Shown: positions 7,452 to 22,400 of the stretch, piece after piece
Position numbering within the stretch: position 1 is the stretch's first letter
Layout of the letters: each line of letters opens with the position of its first letter
Assembly (NCBI GenBank): GCA_017550625.1
Contig: JAFZOL010000031.1
Location: 1-51,219, forward strand
Source: Clostridia bacterium
Lineage (GTDB): Bacteria; Bacillota; Clostridia; Oscillospirales; Acutalibacteraceae
Length of the DNA: 51,219 bases
Direction: 5' to 3'
Notes under the pieces: model-generated
What the model was told of the DNA's origin: nothing
Seen by the model: only the letters and a program-made list of their open reading frames with translations
Database searches by the model: none
Made by a program: the position numbers and the translations under genes

Positions 7452-10400
7452 ATGACTAGAAAAGCTTCCATCTCGAAGAAAGCATTATCGCTGCTTCTTT
7501 CGACGCTGATGGTTCTTTCCTGCTGCACGCTCGTGTTCCCGATGCTTGTGAAGCATCTCGAGGAGACGGGCCTGCTTCCGACTGCCGAGGCGGCGCCCTC
7601 TGCGAATGATTGGGCCGCGCTTGACGCAGCTTTATCTACGTGGGAAACAAATCAGACGGACAACAACAAATTCCACGTTGTGGAATCGCTTGTTCCCGTT
7701 TTGGTTGGTTTGACAGTCGTTTCTGTTGGCAGAGGCACAATTCAGTACGATGATCCCGATAACTGGACAAATCCTCCTACATCGGGTAATTTCCTCGCGG
7801 ATTTGCGGGATGCCATGTCCTCCAGATACGGTTCAAATTCTGCCAAATATTCTTTGCTTGCAACCATGATTCCGTCTTATACACAAGACGATCGTGATCC
7901 GTTAAACAGAATTACGTGGCATAACACCAATAGTATAACTGGTGAACCGGATATGCCTTCAAACGGACTCTACGGAAACAATGATTCAAGCACAAGCGGT
8001 ACGTCCCAGAATATTGACAAAACGCTTTCGTTTACGCGCGATGTAGAGGATGCATTGCTTGAAGAGACTGGAGCATTTCCGAGTTCTGTCAAAACAACCG
8101 TTAAAATTAAGTACAATATGCGTAGTTATACGGTTGTCGCATCGGGTAGAAACTTCTTGAAGTGGCACAAATCCAGAGGTTCATACTATTATTTCAGTGC
8201 TGTTCCCGAACTGATTTACGAAACGACGGATGTTTCGGCATGGCAAAGTGCTATTCAGACTTATCTGAATTACTTTTCCAATGCGACCATTACGAATCTG
8301 GATGTTTTGTATGATGACACACGATATAATCAGTCTACTCTCAATACGCTGATTACTGACAATACAAACACATTCAATACATATTGGAATAAAACTGCCG
8401 GGATCGATCGCCCGTCGGACTATGTGACCGCGCATTTTGCCAATCAGGTGAATCCCGATCATTATACCAATACGACGATTTATATGCGGGAGGCACAGTA
8501 CGCATATAACTATTTCGTGTTCCGCACCGACGCGATCCGCCTGATGAACAATCTGGCGGATGCGATCGAAAACAGAGATAAGCTGGATATCACCCTGCCT
8601 ACCTTTGATGCGGATTACATGGAAGCGGCGGACGCCAGACAGTTGTATGACGATAATATCGTGATCCGCGATCTGCTGACGGAAAAGATCGGCAGCACCA
8701 CGGACGGCTGGCGCGCTTATCAGAAGCTGAAAACGAAGGACGGGTTTGACGTCGACGTCATCGACGAGACGCTGCAGCTGCTTCTGGACTACTCCGACCT
8801 TGTGGAACTGGCCAGGATCAAGCAGGAGATCGACGGGAAGATCGCGCAGTATCAAAACACCTATAATGACATCGACGTGGTCTCCGATGCTGAATTCAAT
8901 CTGTTGTATTCGGCATTCTCCGGTTATGTCTCGCTTCTGCACAGCAACCGCTATTCCGATTCGGTCAAGGCTTCCGTATTCCCCTCCGGAATGACCTATG
9001 TTGATAATTTCTTCACCCTTCTTGAAGCGGAAGCGGACAGAAGAGCCGTGCTCAGTGAGTTCCGTGAGCTTTATGACTACTTCTATCCCAAAATGCACGC
9101 GGTGTTTTCTTCTTACACCATGCTGCAGCTCGAACGGCGCATTGACGAAGACACCAGAATGTATGAGGGCTATGAGGTCACCAGAGACGTTTATAACGAT
9201 CAGGGCGATGTGATCGGCACCGAAACGGTACAGGTCGGTTATTTGCCCACGCTCGAAAAATATGCCTCTTATCTGAACGATCCCGACGTCCAGGACATCA
9301 TCAATTCCTTCGGCAACGATATCGAGGATTATATCGACGACCTTTACGACCAGATCCAGAATAACCTGATCCTGTACGTCGGCGATGCGATGGAAGCTTC
9401 CGAAGCCGGCACGGTCACCCTGACGCTGTCGAACTTCTCGCTGATCAAGGCTGCGATGGATAAGGTCCGCAATTGCTATTCTTCCGAAACGGTGATCGTG
9501 GACGGCGAAGAGCAGCAGATGCTCTTCTACGATTGGCTCGTTTCCCGCGGAAAAACCGATCTGCTGCAGGCGGCGAACTATACCATCAGGGTCGGCAATT
9601 CCAACCGGAACTATGCCTTCGGCACCAACACCACCACGAACGGCGCGTATTACATCGTGATGCACGGCCCGTTTATGGATGCGTATAAAGAATTTATCGA
9701 ATCCGGCGGTCTGGCAGGGTTCCAGCAGGAGCATTACTATAATCCGTCAACTGGCCTGTTCGAAGACGCCGTGCGCCCCGCCGACAAGACCAAGGATCTC
9801 GGCAGGGGCAACGCGACGGACGTGGATGAGACCTATCGCGTGTTCCGTGAGAACATTGACAGCAGTACGGGCCTTATCAACCAGCTTGATAACTTCCTGA
9901 AGAGCGACGACTTCGTTGCGATCCTGTCCACTCTAATCAAAACGGACAACGGGATGGAAACGATCCCGCTCGGCGACTTTATCATGCAGATGCTCGCCGA
10001 CTTCCTCTTCACGGATGATATCCTGAATATGCTGATGGGGATGCTGTATCCTTCGGTTACAAAGCTTCTCGAAGAAAAGCTGCAGGAACTGGACGGTTAT
10101 GAGATCAATGAAAGCCCTTCGGTCAAAATCTATTTGGATAAGGACATCCGGACCATCGCGTCCGAGATCGGCATCGCGATCTATCCGAATCAGATGGCCA
10201 GCTTCTTCAGCACCAATTTCTCTAACATCTACAGTCAATTGAACGGCAAAACCGTTTGGTCCTCCGTTTTGAATGCCGACGGCGATTTCGTCGGCGTATG
10301 GGGCCTGAATGATATCACCCTTGAGAACAGCAACAATAACTACGCGACCTATTTCACCAACAAGGCCAATCGCTTCAAGCTTGCCATCAGCGCGCTGCTG

Positions 10401-13400
10401 CAGGGACTTGAGCCCTTGCTCTCCGCTTTGCTTGCCGGCAGAGAATTCGGTACTTATACGATTCATGATCTTGCACATGGCACAGTTAAGATTGTTGTTA
10501 ATATTAGTTTGAAAGCGTTTATCAAGGATTTGAAGATCGGCGGCTACGACGGCTATACCAACGCGCTTGCCCCGATCCTGCGCAACCTCGGCATTACCGA
10601 GGCGAACGGCTTAAAAACGCCTTCTCAGATCAGCCAGATCGCGGCGTTGAGCACGTCCTCCGCGAGGATCAACGGCCTTGTCGGTGCGATCCTCGATCCT
10701 GTTACGAATTTCGTTACGGGCACGCTTGCCAATGCGCCCGTCGCGACGCTTCTCAGCGCGATCCCGCAGCTTCTCTACATGATCTCCTTCGATCAGATCA
10801 ACGATTTGCTCGGCAGAGTTACGGTTACCTTCTCCGACGACTCCAAGATCTGTCTGGACTACTCCGCTCTTTCATGGGTCGGTGTGAAACTTACGCGCTT
10901 TATCGAATCGATCTCTCTTTCGCAGTTCATCAACCTGAACGAGATGATCACGGATTTCGATCTCGGCGACATCAACAGCATTCTTGCCTTCATTCTGAAG
11001 AAGGTCTCGCCGGATCTCGAAGGTCTGGCTTTGCCTGTTGTGGACGTCGGCCGTGTGTTGAAATGTGCGAGCCTGACCAATACCACTTATCCGAACACCA
11101 GTATTGAGTGGCATAAGTTCACTACGGATAAGGCGGATATGTTCTACGATATCCTTCGTTGGATCGGCGACGCTCTGAAGAACGAGAGCTTCGTGCGTCA
11201 GATCATCGCGTTGATCTCCGGCGAGAACGGCCGTCAGAATGAGATTATTGAAGAGCTTCTCGACGGCATCAGCCGTGCGGGTACCGGTAAGTTCATCTGC
11301 GGACTTGTGGAATTGTTCCAGCCGGCAAAATTCAACTACAATTCTTATTACACCAACACGACCTATCGCGTTGCCGACTACACATGGTACGGCAAGGATC
11401 AGGCGAACAACAACATGGAGAACAAAGACATCACGTCTTATCTCTACGTCGCCTATAAGAACGACTGGACATATGTGAAGGCGAACACCTTCGTCGAGAA
11501 CGCGGACCGCATCATCACGATGCTGCTCGAGGAACAGCTGACGGCGGAGCAAGTGAACACCTTCGGGGAATTTGTCCAATATTACATTAATAAAGCGTGG
11601 TCCTCCGAGGCCATCTCCACCGTGCTCAGCCTTCTCGTCTCTCTCGGCAAGCTGACCGAGTCGAGCGAGCTGATCACCTACATCATCGGCCGCTTCACCG
11701 ACTCCGGCATGGATCTCGGCGTGTGGTACCGCTCCTACGGTTACCTGTTCCCCGAGCAGTTCACCGGCGAGGGAATCCTTGAAGGCGGCGACGAGGGCGA
11801 TGAAGAAGAGCCCGTGCAGCCCCCGCAGCCCGACGAAGAGGGATATGTGAACCTCCTGCCCGGCCTGACCTATGTCGAGAACCCCTATTACGAAGAGGAT
11901 CTCGATCCCTCCAGCGGCGTTGACCGCAACCGCTTCCTCCGCTATCTGTGGAGCTATAACGGTACGCCCATCGAAACGATTCTCGACGCCGAGACCGGCA
12001 AGATGGAAGGCTCCAGAGAGGTCTTCCAGAACGCCCTCGCCTATATGCTCGAAGGCGGCGCCAGCCCGATGAACGGCATGATGCCCGCCATCGACATCTT
12101 CCTGTCCGGCGCCACCGGAAAGCTTTTCAAACAGGGCACCGGTGCCAACGCGACTTCGCTGCTGACCATCTACGGTTCCAACGGCTATGATTCCGCTCTC
12201 GTCCCGTTCTTCGAGGCTCTCGGCATGAACGAGATCATGAGCAAGGATACGGGCTCGGCCTGGAAGATGAAGACCCAGTCTGAATTCGACGCCATCGGCA
12301 ACGGTGACCCGATCAAGAAGGTCGACTACCTGTTCGACGTTGCGTTCGGCTTCCTTGAGACGCTGCTTGCCGAAGACCCGGATGAGATGATCAAGGATAT
12401 CCTCACCACGGTCATCCCGTCCCTGCTCTACTTCATCCAGTCCAACGGCCTGTCCGTCATGGTCCGCAACCTCTTGCAGCCCGTCCTCACCATCGTGGAC
12501 GACCTGCTGCCCATCATTGACCTGAATCTGGATAATCTCCTGTGCGATCTGCTCGGCGAATACCTCATTGAGGGCGTCCTGCATATGGAATATCCCGATA
12601 CAGATGAAGACAACAATAAAATCAATAATCCTTACAATATCCATATTAAAGATTTGTCCTTCCACGCGCTGGCCGATGTGCTTGAGCGTGTGACCGGGCT
12701 CAACCTGCAGCCGCTGGTCTACGGTCTCGACGCGATCTGCTCCACCGTTGTAACGAAGAATAGTTTCGCTGGTTCCTCTTCCTCCGTGTCTACCAACGCG
12801 TGGATGTCCGATACAACGCCCGGCGAAGGCTATAAGAAGCCCATCTTCCTCAACGGCTCGTTCGTCGATCCCAACACCGGTGAGCGGCAGGCGGTCAACG
12901 ACCCGGCAAACGTGGTCACGATCCTGCTTTCGCTCGTGCTCGATCTCGTCCTCGCCGACTCCAAGGTCGCGGGTAAGACGAACGTCGACGTGATCATGGA
13001 TCTGATCGCCGCGATCACCGGCAACGAGGATACCGATCCCAATTCTATCGTTAATATGATCCCCAAGATCATCGACGCGATCCGCAACCTCGGCATCCCC
13101 GCCGGGTGGGAGCTCGAGCCGAACTGGTTCTACTTCGACAACGACAACGGCGCTTCGAGAGATTACGTCAATTACGCGATCAATTATAAACCCACCATGC
13201 CGACGCGCACGATCTATTATCTGCGCTACGCCGAGAACTTCCACGACGCGTCCGGTGAGCTGACCACCCAGAACCTCTGGAGCCGCGAGCTCGCGTCCTA
13301 TCTCGACGCGTCTCTGGCGTCGCTCGTCGACTACGTGATCTCGCTGGTCGACAAGGATAAGGGCAACGCCGAAACGCTCGGCGAATTCCTCAACAACCTG

Positions 13401-16400
13401 CTCGCCAGCGGCGGCCTTCTTACCGACGCCACCGTCAACGGCCTTGCGAAGACCCTTTACGAAAAGCTCGGCCCCACCATCGAGAAGTTCGCCGACCTGC
13501 TCAACGTCTTCCTCGGGTTTGACATCGAATACTGGAACTCCACGAACTATCCCGAGATCGCCGAAGGCGAAGAGACCGCGCTGACGCTCACGCAGTTTGC
13601 TCAGAGCCTCGTCACGCTGCTCGCCCCGCTCGATAACGCGCAGCCCGGCGAAGACGGCCTTCTTACCTGGCTGCTCGCCGGCAAGAAGATGGCGTTCTTC
13701 CACTCCTATCAGACCACGGGCGGATACACCGAATACATCGTGTCCGACAGGCCCGATAACTACGGCGACGTCCAGGATCTGATCGCCATCCCCGGCGGCG
13801 AAGGCTACTGGCACGTGATCATCCCGCTGTTCGAAGCCCTGGGCCTTGAACTGCCCAAGGTGAACGGCTCGGCGAAGTATCTGCGTGACGAGACCACCCA
13901 CCGCATTTATTACATGAACGGCACGACCCGCGTGGATGCCTCCGGTCAGGAGATCCTGTCCGACGTGCTGACCTGCCTGTTCAGCCAGATCGAGGGCTGG
14001 CTTGCCGTGGATCAGACCACCGGCACCACCAAGCTCATCGACGAGGTGCTCAACCGTCTTGCCAACGTCCTCTATTTCCTGAACGCGAACGGCCTTGCGA
14101 CGTCCGTGATCAATCTGCTTGCCCCGCTGGCGCCGCTGGCCACCGCCATCGTGCCGCTGATCTTCAAGGATCTTCAGATCCCGGCGCAGCAGACCGGTGA
14201 AGAAGACGCGGATTACGAAGAGCGCGTGTTCATCGCCATCATCAACGATCTGCTCGCGACCCTCATCACGAAGGACGCGACCGATCCCGTGACCGGAGAC
14301 CCGATCTATGAGATCGACGAAACGACGGGCGAGCCGAAGCTTGACAACGAGGGCCATCCCATCGTCAAGAAGGTCTCGGCCCTGCCCGAAGGCTTCACGG
14401 TGCTGAACCTCGACCTCGAGATGATCTTCAAGCTGCTGCATTCGCTGCTCGGCATCGATATCAACGGCGCCGTGACCTCCGACTTCAGACATTACGAAGC
14501 CGACAGCAACACCCTGCTCGAAGCCGGCAGCTACAACTACCTCACCAAGTTCTTCCTCGGCGAGCTCACCACCAAGCTGTCCGCGAACGGCGGCAAGTAC
14601 TGGTATATGAACTTCACCGCGGATGAGACCCGCTACGACCTCATCACCATCCTGATCTACACTGCCATGGACGTCCTCAACGACGCCATGAAGACCGGCA
14701 CCGACAACAACGCGTTCTTCGTCAAGCTCCTCGGCAAGACCGAAGAGAAGGATGAACAGGGCAACGCGATCGTCGATGAGGCGCTCGGCCAGCAGAAACT
14801 GACAAACCTTTATAATATACTGCACGCGAAGGTCTCCGGCTACGAAGGCTACGACTGGTTCTACTTCGATAAGGACGCCCGCGACGCCTACTACGCCAAA
14901 GAGGCGTATTCCGACGAGCTCGCCGCCCGCATCAACGCGATCGTTGAGCAGCTGGCGCAGCCGAACGGCAGTTACGTCGTGGATCCCGAAGACACCACGA
15001 TGAGCTATGTCCTTCGCACCTACCTCAACTATCAGAACGACAACTTCTGGAACGCCGAAAAGGCGCTGGAAGTCCAGAACGGCTTCGACGAGCTGATCGA
15101 GACCGTGGTGGGCGCGCTCATCGAGAGTGACGACACCCTGACCGACGAAGAGAAGGAAGGCCTTACCGCCGGCGGTTACATCGATCTCAAGCTCAACGGC
15201 CTGATCCGCAACAATACGCTGATCGTCACCGTGGGCGCTGTGCTCGGCAACCTGATGTCCGGCATGGACGCGCAGCTCGTGGCGCTGCTGCAGAGGGCGC
15301 TGCCGGGCTTCGATCCCACCGCCTGGAACCAGTACGCCGGCAAGAAGGTCGCAGACGAAGAGCATCCCGCCGGCTCCACCGAGACCGACGACGAAGGCAA
15401 CGTGACCACGTATGTGGAGAAGATCGAATACGCCTCCGACGCCGAGTTCATCGCCGCATTCACGGATCTTCTGAGCCCGCTCGGCTACCTGCTCGACTGG
15501 CTGCTGGTCGGCGAGCACAAGGCCATCGAGCTGTTCTACCTCGTCGACGACGACACGAACGTCTCCGGCACCCTTGCCGATACCGCCGCGATCTCCATCG
15601 GCGGCGCCGACGGCTTCAAGAACGGCCTCGTGCCGATGCTCGAGGCGCTGGGCATGACGTTCAACGCCGCGCAGGTCAACAATCCCGCGCTCACCGGCGT
15701 GGGCGCCGTGGAGCTGACCCTGACCTCGCTCATGGCGTGGATCAGAGGCATCACCTCCGCCGACAGCCCGGTGGACGCCCTCGTCGGCTACCTGCCCAAC
15801 ATCATCTACCTCATCAACGCCAACGGTCTCACCGTGACCGTGCTCAACACCCTTCGCTCGCTGACCAACATCCTCGAGCAGGCGGCGGGTCTGATGCAGA
15901 AGGATCCGAACGAGACCACGAACCTCAACACCCTGCTCGGCCTCGACAAGAAGGGCATCGACCTCTACGACCTGAGCCTTGAGGGCATCTGCAATATCGT
16001 CAAGGGCCTCACCGCGAAAGACGGCGAGAACGGCTACGAAGGCCTTGATATTATCAAGGGCGTGTCCCCGGTGCTCGTGGACAACGAGGGCAACCCGATC
16101 CTCGACGAAGAGGGCCACGTCCAGTACCTCGATTCCTATCTCAAGCAGTGGGCGATCGGCGAGGTCGTGAAATACGATTCCGCCGCCGAGGACGCAGAAC
16201 ACGGCCGCGTCTATTACAAGATGCAGTTCACCGGCACCGACCCGATGGAGAAGGTCAACATCCTCACCATCCTGCTCTGCTCGGTGTTCGACGTGTTCCG
16301 CTATGAAGGCAACGAGGGCGTGCTCAAAGCGCTGCTCGGCAAGCTTTCGGATAAGATGGATCTCTACACCGTGATCAAGTCCATCCTCAACATGACGATG

Positions 16401-19400
16401 GGCGAGATCGAGTATGCGCCTTACGACTGGTTCTACTTCGACGACGAGATCATCAACGACGCGACCTTCAACCAGAAGGACGCCAACGACGGCGCCGCCG
16501 ACCACAAGGTCGCCGTGGAATACGACAACTCCACCTTCGGTTATCTTGCCTACATCGGCAAGTTCAAGGGCGCGACCAACAACATCTGGAACGAGACCAC
16601 CGCCAAAAACATCAAGACCGGCCTCTACGAGGTGCTCGACACCATCGTCTCCGGCATCGAGTTCGGCGAGGGCGACGAAGCCCGGACCTACGCGAGCGTG
16701 GATGAGCTGATCAGCACGCTCTGGGGCGGACTGAACCTCTACTCCTGGGAGAACATCTATAAGATCGGCTCCCTGGTCGGCGGTCTGCTCACCGATGTGG
16801 ACGCCACGATTACCACCGTTCTCAAGGTGCTCATCGGCATCGACCTCTCTTCGTTCGCAAATTACGTGAACAAGGAGATCACCGACGATCCGACGCTTGA
16901 CGGCGTGAAGTTCAACAAGGTCAAGAACGCCGAGACCGGTGAAGAAGAGATCGTCATCGCCGCCGACGGCGAATACACCTACGTTTACAAAGAGAGCCTT
17001 ACGATGAGCCGCGAGGCCTTCGTGAACGAGATCGTCAGCCTGCTCGAACCCGCCGGCTTCCTGCTTGACTGGCTGCTCGCCGGCAAGTCCATCAAGGTCC
17101 TGTATCAGAAAGAGACCGACGAGACCGGCGCGCCGCTGCCGCAGATCGAGCTCACCGGCGCCTACGGCTTCGATGTGGCGATCATCCCGCTGATGGAAGC
17201 CCTGCGTTGCGACATGAGCGGTTACGCTTCGCTCGTCGCCTCGAGAGACGACGACAACAACCCCGTCTACTACGAATCCGGCGCGAACGAGCCCACGATC
17301 GGCGTCAAGCTCCTCAAGCTCGCCGCCAACGCCCTGCTCGCCCGCATCGACGAGATCGCGGCTTACGATCCCGAGAATCCCACCGCGCATTCCCCGCTTA
17401 AGGCGATCGTGGAAATGCTGCCCGAGCTCATCTACTTCATCAACGTCAACGGCTTGAGCGTGAGTGTGGGCAACCTGCTTGTGCCCGCCATCGGCCTTGT
17501 GGACGCCGTGGGCGCGCTGCTGCCCGCCTCTGCTGAAGAGGAACCCGGCACCACCGAGCCCGGCACCGAACCCGGCACCACCGAGCCTGAGGATCTCTCG
17601 AGCTACGACCGCGTGGTCCGCTCCCTCAACAAGATCATCAACGGCCTCGACGCTGTCAAGAAGCTCGGCATCACCGTCGATCTCGGCGACCTGACCCTCA
17701 ACGGCATCCTCAAGATCGCCGAGCAGGCGCTCTCCACGCCTGCGGTCGTCGATCCCGAGACCAATGAGGTCACCACCCCCGCGAAGACGCTCAGCATCAT
17801 CGACGCCGTCACGCACTACACCGACAGCTCGAACGTGGTGCACGAGACCCCGAACATCTACGCCACCCTTGCCCTCGGCATCGTGGAGCAGTTCACGTCC
17901 GCAAACACTGACACGGCCTACCGCATGCTTGCCGACGAGACCGAATACGTTCAGGGCGAATTCAACGCCCGCACGATCGGCGGCATCGATATGTTCGCGA
18001 TCCTGCTCTCCACCCTGCTCGACGTGTTCCGCTACAGCGGCAACGAAGCGTTCCTGCGTGAGAAACTCGATCCGCTGGGCTCCGGCATCTACGATCTCGT
18101 GATCAAGATCCTCAACATGCGTCTCGACTTCACCTACGCTGCCTATGACTGGTTCTACTTCGATCCCGCGATCGAAAACGCGGCCCAGTTCGAAAACGGC
18201 GCGCGCGTGAACGCCAGCGGCAACAAGGAGCGCACGGTGAGCTATCAGGGCACCGAGCTCGACTACTTCGCTTACAAGTTCGGTTATCTCGAATACTTCC
18301 GCTACTGGAACGGCGCCGAGACCTCCGCGAACATCTGGACCAAGGATTTCGCCGACAACCTCGCCGATAAGTTCTATACCATCGCGGACCTGATCATCAC
18401 GGCCGTGACCGGCAAGGAAGCAAACGAAGCGGACCGCTACACCTCTATGTCCAAGTTCATCGCGGATAAGTGGAACGGCCTGAGCCTTTACACCAAGGGC
18501 AACCTCTACAAGATCGGCTCGCTGATCGGCAACGCGGTCGGCGGCATCAAGGGCGTCGCGGCCGACGTGCTCAAGCTCGTGCTTGACATCGACCTCTCCG
18601 CCTGGGATGAATACGTCAACAACAAGATCGCGGACGAAACGCATCCCGTCAACACCGAGATCGTTGACGAAGAAACCGGTGAGGTGATCGGCCATTACAT
18701 CGCCGACGAAGACCTGACCTATCAGCAGTTCGTCGACGCACTGGTCGGTATGCTCGAGCCCGCGGGCATCCTGCTCGACTGGCTGCTCGCCGGCAAGTCC
18801 ATCTCGCTGTTCTACACCAACGGCGGCGGCGCGCAGATCGAGCTGCCCGGCGCCGACGGTTACGGCCGGGCTCTGGTGCCGATCCTCGAAGCCCTCGGCT
18901 GCGAGCCGGTCGCGAGCCACTTCAACGCCTCCACGCCTTACAACGGCGTCAACGTTCTCAAATACACCGCCGAGCTGCTGCTGGGCCGCATCGACGAGAT
19001 CGCGAATTCGAAAGACAGTGAGAACAATCCCAACTGCCTGAACGTGATCATGTCGATGATCCCCGAGCTCCTCTACTTCATCAACTCCAACGGACTCTAT
19101 GTGTCCGTCATCAACCTGCTCGCGCCTGTGACCGCCCTGATCGCGGATCTCGGCCCGAGCCTCACCGCTCTCGGTCTGCCGCTGCCCGCCGGGCTCGCTG
19201 AGATCGAGACCGCCGACGACCTGGTGAACATGGTGCTTGGCATGCTTTACAAGGAAGACGGCACGGGCCTCCTGAAGACCCCGATCACCTTCGATTCCGG
19301 CAAGCTCGATATCGTGGGCATCCTCGATCTCGTCCGCCAGATCACCGCTGTCCCGGCGTCTGTGAACGAAGAGACCGGCGAGCCCATCCCCGCCGTTCCC

Positions 19401-22400
19401 GGCCTCAATATCAACGACGCCGTCACCTACACCTACTCCTACACAGATCCCGAGACCGGCGAAACCGTCTCCACCTATGCGGACGGCAACATCTTCGAGA
19501 CCCTGGCGCTCGGCATCGTGGAGCAGTATGCTTCGCCCGCCAACGGCCAGACCTATTACAGGATGTACGCCACCGCCGGCACCGAAGCCGACGACTACAC
19601 GCTGCACAACGTGGACCTGCTCGCCATCGTGATCGGCGCCGCGCTCGACACCTTCAAGCATGACCCGAACGAGGGCATCCTCAGAAAGTGGCTCGGCGAC
19701 TACTACGCCGTGATCAAGGGCATCCTGAACATCACGGTCGGGGAGTTCGATCCCTATAAGTACGACTGGTTCTACTTCGATCCGGCCATCACCGACGACA
19801 CCGTCAACGAAGATGACGAGCTGGTGCCCGGCACCTGGCGGACCTACTTCCCGACGGACGGCAGCAAGGTCGCCGTGACCTACGCCGGCACCACGACCGA
19901 CTACTTCGCTTACAAGTTCGGCTACCTTGAATACTTCAAGAGCTGGGACGGCCACAACGCCGACGGCAATCTGTGGACCAAGGAGCTGTCCGATTACCTT
20001 GAGCGGAACTTCACCGATCTTATCGACACGGTCGTCTCCGGCATCAAGATCGACGGCAGGACCTACGCGTCCGCGCAGGAGCTCATCTCGACGCTCTGGA
20101 ACAACCTGAACCTCTATTCCAAGAAGAACCTCTACGCGGTCGGCAAGGCCGTAGGCAAGGTCATCGGCGGTCTCGACGAAGTCTATAAAGACGTGCTCGG
20201 CCTCGTGCTCGGCATCAACATCGGCGACTTCACCGAGTATCTCACGAAAGAGCCCACCGACGACGCATCGAAGATCGGCACCACCTATGTCGACGACGAC
20301 GGCAACGTGATCACCTACATCGCGAACGCGTCGCTCGGCCGCACGGCGTTCATCAACGCCATCGCCGACATCGTGGAGCCCGCGGGCATCCTGCTCGACT
20401 GGCTGCTCGCCGGCAAGTCCATTGAGTTCATGTACCTCAAGGACGGCTCCGCCGCCATCTCGCTGCCCGGCGCCAACGGCTTCGACACCGCCCTCGTGCC
20501 GATCATCGAAGCCTTCGGCTGCAACCTGAACGATGCCAACGCCTACTTCACCGCCAACGGCGGCAAGACCGGCCTCAACATCGTCAAGTATGTGGCTGAA
20601 AAGCTGCTCGGCCGCATCGACGACATCGCCAGAAGCACCGAATGCGTGGACGAGATCCTCGCGATGATCCCCGAGCTGCTCTACTTCATCAACGCCAACG
20701 GCCTCGGCGTGTCGGTCAAGAACCTGCTCGAACCCGCCGCGCTGCTGGTGGCGAGCCTCAGCCAGAGCCTTACGGCGCTGAACCTCGGCATCGACCTGTC
20801 CGGCATCCACCACGTGGACGATCTCGTCAACCTTGTGCTCGGCGCGTTGAAGCTCAACGTCACCTTCAGCCTCAACAACCTCGACCTGAGGGGCATCTTC
20901 GATCTGGTGAAGCAGTTCACCGCGAAGCCCGCCGAGGTCGATCCCGAAACGGGCGAGGTCATCACGCCCGCGAAGAACGGCCTCGACATCAACGGCGCCG
21001 TCACCTACACCTACTCCTACACAGATCCCGAGACCGGCGAAACCGTCTCCACCTACGCGGATGGCAACATCTTCGAGACCCTGGCCCTCGGCATCGTGGA
21101 GCGTTACACCTCCCCGGCGAACGGTCAGACCTACTTCAAGATGTACCTGAGCGACGATGATGACGACACAACGCTCAGAACGATCGACCTGATCGCGATT
21201 GTGATTTCCGCCGCGCTCGACGTGTTCAAGTATCCGGCGAACAAAGACTTCCTTGAGCCGCTGCTTGACGGCTTCAAAGAAGGCCTCTACGAGCTCGTGC
21301 TGAAGATCCTGAACGTGTCGGTGAACTTCCACGAAGTCAACTTCGACTGGTTCTACTTCGACCGCGAGCACGTGAGCACCTCCAGCTTCACCGCCCCGGA
21401 TTACCAGATCGTGGTCGACTACAACGACCCGACCAGGGAATACTACATCGAGACCTACACCTATCTCCACTATCTGGCGGAGGACACCGGCAACCTGTGG
21501 AACGCCCAGACCGCCCTGTATATCGAAGAGCACTTCTATCAGCTCGCCGATACCATCATCACGGCCGTGACGAAGGATAAGCCCGAAGGTGAGCGCTTCA
21601 CCTCCATGTCCGCCTTCATCGCGAACGCCTGGAGCAACGCGAACCTGTTCACGAAGAAGAACATCTACACCATCGGCGCCGTCCTCGGCGGCTTCGTGTC
21701 CGGCCTTGACAAGATCTATACCGACCTGATCGGCCTCGTCCTCGGCGTGGACCTCTCCGCCTGGGATGAATACGTCAACAACAAGATCGCGGACGAAACG
21801 CATCCCGCCGGCACGCCGATCTATGATGAGAACAACGTCCAGATCGGTCAGTATATCGCCGACGAAACGCTCACCTACGAGGTGTTCATCGAAGAACTGG
21901 TCGAGATGCTTCGTCCCGCGGGCATCCTGCTCGACTGGATCCTTGCCGGCAAGTCGATCATCTTCATGTACGACAAGGAAGGGCAGCCCGCCCTGAACCT
22001 TGCCGGCGCCTACGGCTTCGACGTGGCCCTCGTGCCGATCCTCGAGGCTCTCGGCTGCGACATGAGCGGCTACACGGCTGTCATTGACCACCGCGACGCC
22101 GACGGCAAGCCCGTCTACGTTACCGAGCTCGAAGGCGAAGAAGTCAGCATTGACGGCGTCTACCTGCTCAAGCTCGCCGCAAACGCCATCCTCGGCAGGA
22201 TCAACGCCATCGCCACCGGCGGCCGCGCGCTGCAGGATGTGGTGGCCATGCTGCCCGAGCTCATCTACTTCATCAACGCCAACGGTCTCGGCGCGTGCCT
22301 GACCAACCTCATCTCTCCCGCCATCCCGCTCGTTGAGATCGCGGCCTCCTTCATGGGCGGCAGCGCCGGGCAGGGCGACGGCGACGACGAGGATGAGCCG

